64,000 nucleotides of DNA from Sporisorium sorghi (lineage: Eukaryota; Basidiomycota; Ustilaginomycetes; Ustilaginales; Ustilaginaceae), in the NCBI GenBank assembly GCA_023212695.1, contig JALCCG010000038.1, forward strand, positions 1 to 64,000, read 5' to 3'. Every line of letters starts with the position of its first letter. The first letter of the stretch is position 1. The notes under the pieces were generated by a model that made no database searches, was not told the origin of the DNA, and saw only the letters and a program-made list of their open reading frames with translations. Positions 18,524 through 31,045 of the stretch are shown one piece after another. Position numbers and translations under genes: made by a program.

Positions 18524-21500
18524 CTAAGCAGCAGCGAGCGGCTTGTCGTCGTCGTCGCTGCTGTCGCTGCTCAAATCGTCGTCGCTCTCCTCTGCTCGAT
18601 CCACCGCCTTGATCGGCTTGGCCAGCTTCTTATCCGCCGCCGTCTGCTCCTTCAGAACGCCGTTGGCTTTGGGCGGCGCCGAACTCGACTCGGCCGCATC
18701 CGTCATGGCCGCCATCGATCCGCCGTTCTGGCCCTTGCGTTCCGCAGAGTCGAGCTTGCGCATCTTGGCTTGCGCGTCCTTGACAAACTTCCACTTGGCC
18801 GAAATGTCACGTCCGTCGTCACCTGACGCAGCCCACTTGAACTTCTTCTGCAGCGCATTCGCAAAGAACTGGCTGATGTTCATCACCTGCAAGCCCAGCT
18901 CCATCTTTTCGCTGTCGCCCGTCGAGTTGGCCAGGCCTGCTTTGGCCGCTGCCGCTCCACCCTTCTTGCTTGCCGCACCCTTCTTCTTGGGCTTGACGTC
19001 TTTCTCTTCCTCCTCTTCCTCCTTCTTGACCTTCTTCTTGGATCCGCCTTTGCCGTGACCCATGGCGATCAGGCGGTCGTCCCACTCCTTGAGCCACGCG
19101 AGCGTGATACGCGGATCGATATAGTTGAGCTTCGACGTGCTCAGCGCCACGTCCGACGTGTTGTTCTTGTTGACCAATTCGGCCTCTTGCTTCTTGATCA
19201 TCTCGTACTTGCTCACAATCTTCTTGGCCGAGTTTGCAAAGTTGCAGCTCGTCGCCTGCGACTTGTTGGTCTTGCGCTCCTTTTCCAGTCGCTTGGCCGT
19301 CTCGTTGAGCGCCTTGAGCTCCTCGTCCACCTGCTTCTTGTCCTTGAATCCCTTGATCGACGATCGAACCTCCTCTTCGACGTTCTTGGCCTTTTTCGAC
19401 TTTTTCGGCGTGCCATCCTCGCCCGCGAGTCCCTTTTGCTCGAGCTGATACTGCAGCTCGGACTGCTGGCGCTTGAACGTTGATTCGAGCTTGGCCTTCT
19501 TGTCCGATATCATCTGCTCCTCATACTGCTTGACCTTCTCCGCATCGAGATCTTGCTTCTGCATGATCTTGTCGAACTGCTTCATGAAGGGGAACTCCTT
19601 GGGCTTGAACTCTTTCTTGAGCTCGCCGAGCTTGTGGAAGGTGAGGATCTTTTGCTGCTCCTTCATGATCTCGTAGCGGATCTGGAAGATCTTCTCCTGA
19701 GTGCGCTCGAGGTTGCGGTTGAGCAGCATGGGGTTGACCGTCTTCTGATGGTTACACAGGATGGCAACCTGCCTGTTGGCTTCGTTGTAGGCCAGACGTA
19801 GGTTGGTCTGATTGATCTCGCGCTCGGCTGCCTTGGGTCGCGACTTGAGCCACTCCTCGGTCTGCTCGAGCAGGCCCTGGAACGTGACGGACGCATTGTA
19901 GGTACGGAACACCTTGGCGCTCAGACCCTTCATGTACTTGGAGAGGAACTGGTTGACCGAGCTGGGCTGCAGCGGCTGCATCTTGCCGCTTCCGGACTCG
20001 GGTGCGCAAAAGATGGGATCCGAAGGCTTCTTGCGGATGAAGTTGCCCGACTTGTCCTTCATGCCGTTGGTCTTGAGGAACATGGCAATGTTCTTGAACA
20101 CGTCCGGGTTGGTAATCTTGAGGTCCTCTTCGAACTTCATCGAGTCCTTGCCGAGGAACTCGAGATGGATGGTGTCGGGCATCTTGATCTGCGCATGCTC
20201 GCAGCGCAACGAACAGACGCCGTACGTCTCTGCCTCGTCTTCACCCTTCTCGTTACCGGCACGGAGCGAAAAGTTGTCGATGAGCCATACGATGGTGGCG
20301 ATCTGTCGCTCGTGGCGCACTTTGGACTTGAGGTTCTTGTTGACGTCGCGGCGAATCTGCTTGACGACCGTGTCGAGCTTTCGCGCCTTTTCAAACTTTT
20401 CGCGGTCCGAGTTGGTCTTGAAGTTGGAGGTGGCGTCGAGGAAGACGTACTTGTACTGGCCGTTGATGTTCTCCTTCCAATAGGCGAGCCAGGTGACGTC
20501 CTTCTTTTCGACGACTTCGGCCCAGTCACCCATGCCAGCGGGAGGCTGCGGAGCCGGCTGGTTGGCACTGTGGTTGATGGTGATGTCGCCAGGGAAGATG
20601 CGACGTTTGACTTTGCCTGCCTTGGGATGGGCACCGCGTCCGAGGAAGAGACCGGGAGGCTCGACGTTGACGTTGCCGACGCGCTGCTCGATGCCGTCGA
20701 CGAGGCAGACCTTCCACTTTGTTTCCTCGGCCTTGCGCTCCTCGATTTCGCGCTTTCTCGCCGAGGGAGCCAGACTCTTTTTGCGTTCGAGCTCGGCATC
20801 CTTGAGGCTGCGCCAGTAGTTGTACATGTCGCGGAAATCGAGCTTGTCAAAGGACTTGATCTGGGTGCCGTCGCGAGGCGGATACTTTTTGAGTTCCGCT
20901 TTGAAGTCGTCAAAGAAGTTGCGGTTGAAGATGGCGTTTTGGGCGTGCTGGGTTTCAAGCTTGACGGCGTAGAACATGGCCACCTCCTCGGTCTCTGGTG
21001 GCAGATCGACGGGCTTGCCGTCGTACTTGAGCTTGACATCCTTTGGCAGTGGCTGATACGGGTCGGGGAAGCGAGGACCCTTGTGGACCAAAACGTCCCA
21101 CTTCTTCTCGCCGGAGCCGGTGATGGACATGCTCTTGGGTGCTTTCTGATTTGACTTGGACGATCGGCTCAATGGCTTGTCATCATCGTCATCGTCGTCG
21201 TCGTCACCATCATCATCTTCTTCTTCGCCGTCATCCTCTTCGTCGTCGTCATCATCATCGTCGCTGTCGTTGCTCTTCTTGACGACGGCTGTGAGGGGAG
21301 CATCGGAATCGGAGGAGGAGGAGGAGGAGTCATCGTCATCACCGCTGCTGCTGCTCTGCTTCTTGACGCCATTCTGAGACGAGACGGTCGAGGTGAGCGG
21401 AGCGTCCGAGTCATCGCTATCGCTGGAGAGCTCGCTGTCTTCAACCTTGGGCTTCTTGGCAAGCGGCTTGTCATCGTCATCGTCTGAGCTGGAGTCGGTG

Positions 21501-21604
21501 TCGCTGAAGAGGCTCTGCTTTGCGGGACGTTTTGCGTGACCATTTGTCGAGGTGGAGGCGAGCGATGCGGGCATAGGCTCGTCCTTGACTTGAATGCGCG
21601 CCAT
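18524..21604 (-). CDS. TOP1: DNA topoisomerase I (type IB)
   Basis: This nuclear enzyme relaxes supercoils by a transient 3'-phosphotyrosyl break. The frame is intronless, 1026 residues. Residues 1 to about 150 are acidic and Ser-rich. The core starts near KWDVLVHKGPRFPDPY, includes the catalytic-domain segments KLDTVVKQIRRD and NFSLRAGNEKGEDEAETYG, then a coiled-coil linker rich in Lys/Glu. The active-site tyrosine is in SKLNYIDPR (Y828). About 198 residues follow this Tyr, where human and yeast enzymes have about 42. The extension contains KKEEEEEEKDVKPKKK and ends DDDDKPLAAA, echoing N-terminal acidic-KPL motifs. Confidence 0.97.
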   Translation of the reverse strand: MARIQVKDEPMPASLASTSTNGHAKRPAKQSLFSDTDSSSDDDDDKPLAKKPKVEDSELSSDSDDSDAPLTSTVSSQNGVKKQSSSSGDDDDSSSSSSDSDAPLTAVVKKSNDSDDDDDDDEEDDGEEEDDDGDDDDDDDDDKPLSRSSKSNQKAPKSMSITGSGEKKWDVLVHKGPRFPDPYQPLPKDVKLKYDGKPVDLPPETEEVAMFYAVKLETQHAQNAIFNRNFFDDFKAELKKYPPRDGTQIKSFDKLDFRDMYNYWRSLKDAELERKKSLAPSARKREIEERKAEETKWKVCLVDGIEQRVGNVNVEPPGLFLGRGAHPKAGKVKRRIFPGDITINHSANQPAPQPPAGMGDWAEVVEKKDVTWLAYWKENINGQYKYVFLDATSNFKTNSDREKFEKARKLDTVVKQIRRDVNKNLKSKVRHERQIATIVWLIDNFSLRAGNEKGEDEAETYGVCSLRCEHAQIKMPDTIHLEFLGKDSMKFEEDLKITNPDVFKNIAMFLKTNGMKDKSGNFIRKKPSDPIFCAPESGSGKMQPLQPSSVNQFLSKYMKGLSAKVFRTYNASVTFQGLLEQTEEWLKSRPKAAEREINQTNLRLAYNEANRQVAILCNHQKTVNPMLLNRNLERTQEKIFQIRYEIMKEQQKILTFHKLGELKKEFKPKEFPFMKQFDKIMQKQDLDAEKVKQYEEQMISDKKAKLESTFKRQQSELQYQLEQKGLAGEDGTPKKSKKAKNVEEEVRSSIKGFKDKKQVDEELKALNETAKRLEKERKTNKSQATSCNFANSAKKIVSKYEMIKKQEAELVNKNNTSDVALSTSKLNYIDPRITLAWLKEWDDRLIAMGHGKGGSKKKVKKEEEEEEKDVKPKKKGAASKKGGAAAAKAGLANSTGDSEKMELGLQVMNISQFFANALQKKFKWAASGDDGRDISAKWKFVKDAQAKMRKLDSAERKGQNGGSMAAMTDAAESSSAPPKANGVLKEQTAADKKLAKPIKAVDRAEESDDDLSSDSSDDDDKPLAAA

Positions 21605-23263
21605 TGTGAAGTAGAAGGCGCGTGATGGTCGAGTAGAGTGGATAGCGAGTAGTGGTTGCGGGAGGAGAAAGAGGATTGGTGATGGACGAATTCAAATCCA
21701 CTGTGGGCTGCTGCGGTTGAGGGGCACTGCAGCTCGAAAATGGCGAGTCGAGAGACGCTAAGCTACACTGTGGCGTCTGTGCAGGCAGGGTGTGTGTCGC
21801 TGCGTGCGGATAGCCCGTGGTCGAGAGAAAACTGTCGCGAACAGAGCGTCTCTATCGGAAAGAAGCCGCACTTCGATGGAATAGAAAGAAGGAGATTCAA
21901 GAGTCGGAAGCGAGCAGGTTGACCAGCAATGCCGCAGCGATTTGTGATTCGACAAGAAGCAGCTTTGCCCTTTGTCGGTCGATGGTGGTCCCAAGACTTG
22001 CAACTGAATCGTAGAAGGGCCAAATGAACGCCAAGCTAGACGCAATACGAGAGTCTGACCTTGCGAGATGCGGTGGTGTTGTGAAGCAAAGAGAGAGGGA
22101 GAGGCGAGAGCGTGTGACTGTGACTGCGACTGCAAGGGAGGTGGCTGAGTGAGTGGGAGTGAAGGTGCGGGTCGAGTCCGAGCAACGATTCTCACACTTC
22201 CTAGAGCAAGACAAAGTCGAAGTGGACGATGCTGCGTGTGACTTTGGCCACAGTTGAACTTTTTTTCTTACACTTTCTTCCCATCTGGCAGCAGAGCGTG
22301 TCTTTTTTTTTTTTTTTTTTTTCTCTCTTTTGAGTTTTCGGTGGGACGCGTGGAGGTGCGAGCGAGCGAGCGGGCTGAGTGGAGAGCCGTTGAATGCTGC
22401 AACGCACCGACAACAGACACTGAAAACGAAGAAAAACTCAGCTCTGCAACCACTCAACGCGTTGCTCTCTCTCTCTCTCTCCGTGTCATCGGAACCCCAC
22501 CATGCGATACGGCTGACTGAGTCTGAGGCCTTCGCAGTGCGACTCTGGGGTCTTTCTGTTTCGCTGTGTCAATGCTGCCTCCGCCTGCGAACAAAATCTT
22601 GGTCGCCGCTACCTTACTGTCGCTGACCGAAGTCCACTTCGAATGAGAAAAATGCCAGAGCTAGCCAGCAGGGAGGAATTGAAGCAAGCCGCCGAATGCG
22701 TCTCGCCAAAAGTGCGAAATCGAGACGCGTCTGACAATTTAGCGGATATGCCTTCTCGCACGGCTGAAGTGTCCTTTCGGTTCCGGCAGAAGAGCGTTGG
22801 GCTCTGGCTTTTTGGCTGACAGCTCTCCACACACTTTGATATCACCAACCTTGCATCCTCGTTGACATCATCATTCTACATCGCTTCTCCTGAAGGCTTA
22901 TCAGCGACCGCATCACAAGGCATCCAAGAAGGTAAGAGTCGAGCGGATCATAGAAGGAGCGACGATCTTTTCGACGCCGGTGAATAGTCTGGACTACGAC
23001 GACGAACAACCTGCGACGAGGCATCCCCCTCAATATTGGACCGGCACCGCTCGATACTGCGACGAGACACTGCACAGAACCTGTGCCTCTACAGCGGACG
23101 GACCTGTACAACCTATACGAGGATCGAGCTGACTCCATCTCCACTTCTACATTTGCACGTGCTCGGATACAATCCACTCTCGGTGAATCTTGCCACCTCT
23201 TCGACCCTCACTGCCAACAGTTGTCTACCATCTCAACTCCATCACTCACACATCCCTGCAACA
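21605..23263. other. Intergenic region, 1.7 kb, between TOP1 and NDUFB3
   Basis: A divergent promoter region. It contains a T20 run, a CT microsatellite near 22465-22481 and many short open frames without family resemblance. No RNA gene was recognised. Confidence 0.55.
22303..22322. repeat. Poly-T tract
   Basis: Twenty consecutive T on the plus strand, about 700 bp upstream of TOP1. Confidence 0.95.
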
Positions 23264-23476
23264 ATGGCGCAACTCTACCGTGACCCTTGGGCCAAGCGCG
23301 AGGCATGGCGCAAGCACCCCGTCTTCTCGCACCGCTTCTTTGCACGCAACATCTTTCCAGGCTTCGGATTGGGACTGGGCGCATTCCTAGTATACTTGGC
23401 GGTGGACACGATCACACACCCTTCCAACATCGAGAAGCTCAAGGAGGACGCACGCAAACAGACTGGCAAGCACTAG
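23264..23476 (+). CDS. NADH dehydrogenase (complex I) B12 subunit, NDUFB3-like
   Basis: A 70-residue protein beginning MAQLYRDPWAKREAWRKHP, the hallmark of the NDUFB3/B12 accessory subunit of mitochondrial complex I. One membrane segment follows (GFGLGLGAFLVYLAVDTI, about residues 33-50), then a short charged tail. Length is at the low end for the family. The frame is open upstream, but the codons before this ATG look non-coding. There is no intron in the coding region. The presence of this subunit shows that the fungus has complex I. Confidence 0.9.
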   Translation: MAQLYRDPWAKREAWRKHPVFSHRFFARNIFPGFGLGLGAFLVYLAVDTITHPSNIEKLKEDARKQTGKH

Positions 23477-26558
<3,082 letters not shown>

Positions 26559-27182
26559 AGCGGACGTAGACGAGCATAGATCGCGCGCTTCTAGCTATAC
26601 GAACTCTCAAAAATTTATATGTGTATAGGCATACAGTTGCGTCTAAAAAGTGGCTTTGTTCTGAAGGCTGACGTGCGATTGTGCGGCCTGTCGGTGTGTG
26701 TGTGAATGTAACGGAGCGTTCGGCTGCCTGAAGTTGCGATTCCCCTTGTCTGCCTGTCGTTCGTCTCGGAAGGAACATTTCAACAATGCTTTGCAGGAGC
26801 GCAGATCGCTTGTCGGAGCCAAGGCGCGCAAGAGAGAGGGACGAGAAGAAACCAAAGCCCGTACCCAACTCAAAACCGGATCAATGGCCATCTCACATCG
26901 CTTGATCCGTATTCAACGCGCTCGTCACAATCAGAAGAGAAGGTGTAAAGACCGTAGTGTTACCATGACAGAAAAGAGAGAGTGATTATAACAAGCTCGA
27001 GAGAGAGAGAAAACGAGTGTGTGTGTGTGTGTGATGGTACGAGGTCCACCACGTCAAAGACAATATACAGAAAAGAAGAACGGAACCGAAGCCGAAAGTT
27101 CGTTGTGTGGGGGTTCGGTTGCCAAGCCTAGCTGCTTTGCCCGCTAACCCCTATGCGCTACTAGCCCTCGCTCGCAGCTACA
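26559..27182. other. Convergent intergenic region
   Basis: 3' flanks of MET3 and the repeat protein gene. It includes short GA and GT microsatellites and no recognisable gene. Confidence 0.6.
27017..27033. repeat. (GT)n microsatellite
   Basis: A GT dinucleotide run of about 17 bp, preceded by a GA run at 26999-27010. Confidence 0.9.
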
Positions 27183-29675
27183 TCAAGCGACGACGTTGCG
27201 GGCAGCCGTGTTGCTCCACAGCCTGCCGGCACCCATGGGCCTTGCCCTCCTCAGGTGGATGTGGAAGTTGTCCGTGCCAGGAGGGCCGATGTCGATGCCC
27301 AGACCGGTGCCCACAATGATGTTGCCATTGCCGTGACCCGAGCCGGACTGGCCGCTGCCGACGGTCTGGTCGTTGCCGATGATGATGTTGCCGTTGCCGT
27401 TGCCACTGCCGGTGTTGTCGCTGCCGACCGTGTTGCCGCTACCGAGGATGAGGTTGGCATTGCCGTTGCCCGTACCGGCGCCCGACGACGTGCCGCCATT
27501 GCCGTTGTTCGACCCGACAGTGTTGTCACCGAGCGAGAGGTTGGCATTGCCCGCACCCGAGCCGTTACCAGTGCCCGTGTTGCCGTTGCCGTTGTTGCTG
27601 CCCAGCTGACCACCGCCGACGTTGAGGTTGCCGTCCAGGATACCGTTGGCGGCTCCAGTGTTGCTGTTGCCGTTGCTGCTACCAGCACCGGAGGCGAGGT
27701 TGAGGTTGCCGTCGCCAACACCGTTCAAGAGGCCGCTGTTGCTGTTGCCGTTCTTGTCACCATTGCCCGAGCCAGCGTTAAGGTTGCCATCGGCGACACC
27801 GTTGGCAGCTCCGCTGTTGCTGTTGCCGTTCTGCGAGCCATTGTCCGATCCGAGGTTGCCGTTACCCGTGGCGACGCCGTTGGCAGCTCCCGTGTTCGAG
27901 TTGCCATTCTGGCTACCGTTGCCCGATCCACCGTTGAGGTTTCCATCAGCAACGCCGTTAACGGATCCAGGGTTGTTGTTGCCGTTCTGGTCACCATTAC
28001 CGGAACCCAGGTTGGCGTTGCCGTCGGCAACACCGTTCAGCGCACCCGTGTTCGAGTTACCGTTCTTGTCACCGTTGCCCGAACCAGCGTTCAGGTTGCC
28101 GTCCGCAACGCCGTTGAGCGAACCCGGGTTGTTGTTGCCGTTCTGGTTGCCATTGTTGCTGCCCAAGTTGGCGTTGCCATCAGCGACGCCGTTGAGCGAG
28201 CCGCTGTTGCTGTTGCCATTCAGGTCACCGTTGCTCGAGCCGGCGTTGAGGTTGCCGTCGACAATGCCGTTACCGGAGCCAGTGTTCGAGTTGCCATTCT
28301 GGTTTCCATTGTTGGATCCCAGGTTGCCATTGCCATCGAGACTGCCGTTGCCCGAGCCAGCATTGCCGTTGCCGTTCTGGTTGCCATTGTTCGAGCCCAG
28401 GTTGGCATTGCCGTCACCAGAGCCGTTGAGCGAGCCGCTGTTGTTGTTGCCGTTCTGGTTTCCATTGTTCGAGCCAGCGTTGAGGTTGCCGTTGCCCGTA
28501 CCATCGCCTGAGCCGCTGTTGTTGTTCCCATTGTTGTTGCCATTGTTGCTGCCCAGGTTACCATTGCCGTTCAGCGAACCATCCAACGAGCCCGAGTTGT
28601 TGTTCCCGTTGCCGTTGCCGTTGTTCGAGCCAGCGTTGAGGTTGCCGTTGCCAGTACCGTCGAGGCTGCCCGAGTTGTTGTTGCCGTTGTTGTTGCCGTT
28701 GTTCGAGCCCAAGTTGCCATTGCCGTTGAGCGAACCGTCCAGGCTGCCGGAGTTGTTGTTGCCATTGTTGTTACCATTGTTGGAACCGAGGTTGCCATTG
28801 CCGTTGCCGACACCGTCACCGACACCCGAGTTGCCGTTGCCGTTGCCGGTGCCGTTGCCACCACCAGTGTTGCCGTCGCCGTTGGAGCCTCCGCCATTGG
28901 AGCCTCCGCTGCTAGAGCCGCCACCGTTGGGGCCACCACCGTTGGAGCCACCGCCAGAGCCGCCAGATCCAGAGCCTCCGGAGCCCGAGCCGCCAGAGCT
29001 CGAACCACCAGAGCCAGAGCCGCCCGAACCGGAGCCACCAGAGCCAGAGCCGCCCGAACCGGAGCCACCAGAGCCAGAGCCACCAGAGCCAGAGCCACCA
29101 GAGCCAGAGCCACCAGAGCCAGAGCCACCAGAACCGGAGCCCGAGCCGCCAGAGCCAGAGCCACCAGAACCGGAGCCCGAGCCGCCAGAGCCTGAACCGC
29201 CAGAGCCTGAACCGCCAGAGCCTGAACCGCCAGAGCCTGAACCGCCAGAGCCTGAACCGCTACCGCTGCCGGAGCCCGAGCCAGATCCGCTACCAGATCC
29301 AGAGGCAGATCCAGAGCCAGAGCCCGAGCCGGAACCAGAGCCGGATCCGCTACCCGAACCCGAGCTGCCAGAGCCGGAGCCGGAGCCAGAGCCCGAACCC
29401 CAGCCGCTACCAGAACCAGAACCAGAGCCAGAGCTACCGGCGCCGCCCCAACCGCCGGGTCCCCAGGGGCCGCCAGCCGGGTTCCAGCCGGACGTGCAGG
29501 TGCAGTAGCAGCCCGCAAGCGGCGCCTGCGAGTATGTGGGCACAGGGAAGGACTGGGGCACAGGCACGGCCTGGGTAGCGTTCGCAGCCGCAGGGGGGGC
29601 ACACGTGCCGTCGTCGGCGTAGACGAGCGAGAGCGACGCCAGCACAAGCGCCGACGAGGTAAGCTTGATCTTCAT
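27183..29675 (-). CDS. Secreted Gly/Ser/Asn-rich tandem-repeat protein
   Basis: I do not recognise a family. The start at 29675 gives an 830-residue product with a signal peptide ([20 protein letters not shown], 1-20). A short Cys module follows (C25, then CYCTC at 56-60). Residues about 79-290 are almost pure Gly-Ser, first GS then GSGGS units, passing into GGSNGGG. Residues 291-680 are fifteen tandem 26-residue units of the form xGNxNxGSxNGxxNGNxNxGSxNGxx. Degenerate Asn/Gly repeats continue to about 800, and a basic tail contains LRRAR. No GPI signal or membrane segment is seen beyond the signal peptide. A cell-wall, matrix or surface role is inference from composition and secretion. An upstream in-frame ATG would destroy the signal peptide. 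Confidence 0.8.
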   Translation of the reverse strand: MKIKLTSSALVLASLSLVYADDGTCAPPAAANATQAVPVPQSFPVPTYSQAPLAGCYCTCTSGWNPAGGPWGPGGWGGAGSSGSGSGSGSGWGSGSGSGSGSGSSGSGSGSGSGSGSGSGSGSASGSGSGSGSGSGSGSGSGSGGSGSGGSGSGGSGSGGSGSGGSGSGSGGSGSGGSGSGSGGSGSGGSGSGGSGSGGSGSGGSGSGGSGSGGSGSGGSGSGGSSSGGSGSGGSGSGGSGGGSNGGGPNGGGSSSGGSNGGGSNGDGNTGGGNGTGNGNGNSGVGDGVGNGNGNLGSNNGNNNGNNNSGSLDGSLNGNGNLGSNNGNNNGNNNSGSLDGTGNGNLNAGSNNGNGNGNNNSGSLDGSLNGNGNLGSNNGNNNGNNNSGSGDGTGNGNLNAGSNNGNQNGNNNSGSLNGSGDGNANLGSNNGNQNGNGNAGSGNGSLDGNGNLGSNNGNQNGNSNTGSGNGIVDGNLNAGSSNGDLNGNSNSGSLNGVADGNANLGSNNGNQNGNNNPGSLNGVADGNLNAGSGNGDKNGNSNTGALNGVADGNANLGSGNGDQNGNNNPGSVNGVADGNLNGGSGNGSQNGNSNTGAANGVATGNGNLGSDNGSQNGNSNSGAANGVADGNLNAGSGNGDKNGNSNSGLLNGVGDGNLNLASGAGSSNGNSNTGAANGILDGNLNVGGGQLGSNNGNGNTGTGNGSGAGNANLSLGDNTVGSNNGNGGTSSGAGTGNGNANLILGSGNTVGSDNTGSGNGNGNIIIGNDQTVGSGQSGSGHGNGNIIVGTGLGIDIGPPGTDNFHIHLRRARPMGAGRLWSNTAARNVVA
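27636..28805 (-). repeat. Fifteen 78-bp tandem coding repeats
   Basis: The array lies inside the secreted repeat protein and encodes fifteen units of 26 residues without length change. Units differ by substitutions and keep the reading frame. The first units (5' end) are nearly identical ([18 protein letters not shown]); the later ones use DGN starts with NGVA ends. Confidence 0.9.
28965..29438 (-). repeat. Gly-Ser coding tract
   Basis: Approximate limits of the part of the repeat protein that encodes GSGS and GSGGS units. The DNA is a degenerate 6- to 12-bp repeat with mixed Gly and Ser codons. Confidence 0.85.
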
Positions 29676-31032
29676 CCTCTTTAGAATCGCGTCGAGCGAT
29701 GGGGTAGGAGCAAGTGAAGGTAGGAGGAAGGAGGGCGCGAAAGCCTTGAAGCTTGAGGGTCGCCTCGCGAAGAGAAGGTTGGGTGAGGAGGGAGATAGAA
29801 AGGTGAGGGAAATGGGAAGGAGGGTGACGAAAAGGCGTTGCTTATAACGGTTTCTAGAGAAGCGTTTGGGACGGAGGATGGGCAAAGGTGTGAGACAGAG
29901 GCGTCGCTGGGCGTGCAATGAAGATCCTTGTCGATCGGAAGAGGGGCGTCGATCCAGGACGGAGTGGTCGGCCAACACGAGAGCAAGAGAACAATGAGAC
30001 TGTCCATGCAGCGGCTCAGCTTGTAGTCAAAGCTCTGCGTTCGTGCAAACGGGCACGTTCTCAGGAGCATACGACGCCCGACTAGTGCACAAGACGAGAA
30101 TCTGAGCACTCGAAGCACGCTTGCAATGGCGCAAGATGATCACCGGGACCATCACGGCCAACGGGTGCGTGAGGCCAACGGGAGTCCTGCAGAGCCGAAC
30201 GGGAGCACCAAGCGAGAGGCATGGGCGAGGATGACCCAAGACACCAGGGCGTCGTCGAAACTTTGACAACGCAAGTAGCATGCACAAGAAAACGACAAGA
30301 GAAACATTCGACGAAGAGCGTACCGTGTGAGAAGGGGCTGTCAAAGCGTGTGAATGCGGCAGAGGGAGATGCGGGGGAAGAAAGAAGGAAGAAGGGCGGC
30401 GTCCAAACCTTGCTGGGCTGGGCGCCGAGCGGGCAAGCGGGCGAAAGTGAGAAGCCTGTCTCAAACCAACAAGCTGGTGCCGGCGCCAAGGCCAAAGCAA
30501 AGTGTAAATGAGGACAGTCTGCACAACGACAGCCCGCATGCGCAAGCTGAACGCTTGGAAGGAGAGAGTGCGTAAGGCGGCGAAGGCTGTTGAGCTTACT
30601 GTCTCAGATGGAGGCGCTAGGGGAACGGCGAAGGTTGTGCCTATGAGAGAGAGAGACAGTTCGAGAAGGAGAAGAGCGCACTGATGGACAGCTGACCAGT
30701 CGGTGGGACTCCGACGATCATGGGAAGAAGGAGTCACAGAGAGAGAGCAGAAGCTTGGTTTGTGATTGGTCAGGTCGAAGATGGTTTGAATGAGAGTTGT
30801 GCTTTCACGACGGGAGCCGAGGGCGCGAGGAGGCGGCAACCGCCCGTTCGCATTGGATCTCCGAAAAGAGAGGACAGGATGGAGGGGAGACGGAAGAACG
30901 TTGAGCGGGAAAGATGTGCAGGAACGAGGATGGGAACAATGCGGAAGTGTGGGGAAAAGCAAGGGGCCCAAGTTGCCAGGAACAGGAAGAACAGTCGAGA
31001 AAGAAAGGATCAGCAGGCTGCAGTGTCTGACC

Positions 31033-31045
31033 GGGGGGGGGGGGG
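31033..31045 (+). repeat. Poly-G tract (G13)
   Basis: Thirteen consecutive G on the plus strand, the longest G run in the window, within the gene-poor region. Confidence 0.95.

Noticed and set aside
27622..29508. Plus-strand frame of 628 codons rich in Pro, Glu and Leu
   Set aside because: It is the reverse complement of the Gly/Ser/Asn repeat coding region, and the minus strand has the signal peptide and the coherent 26-residue repeat.
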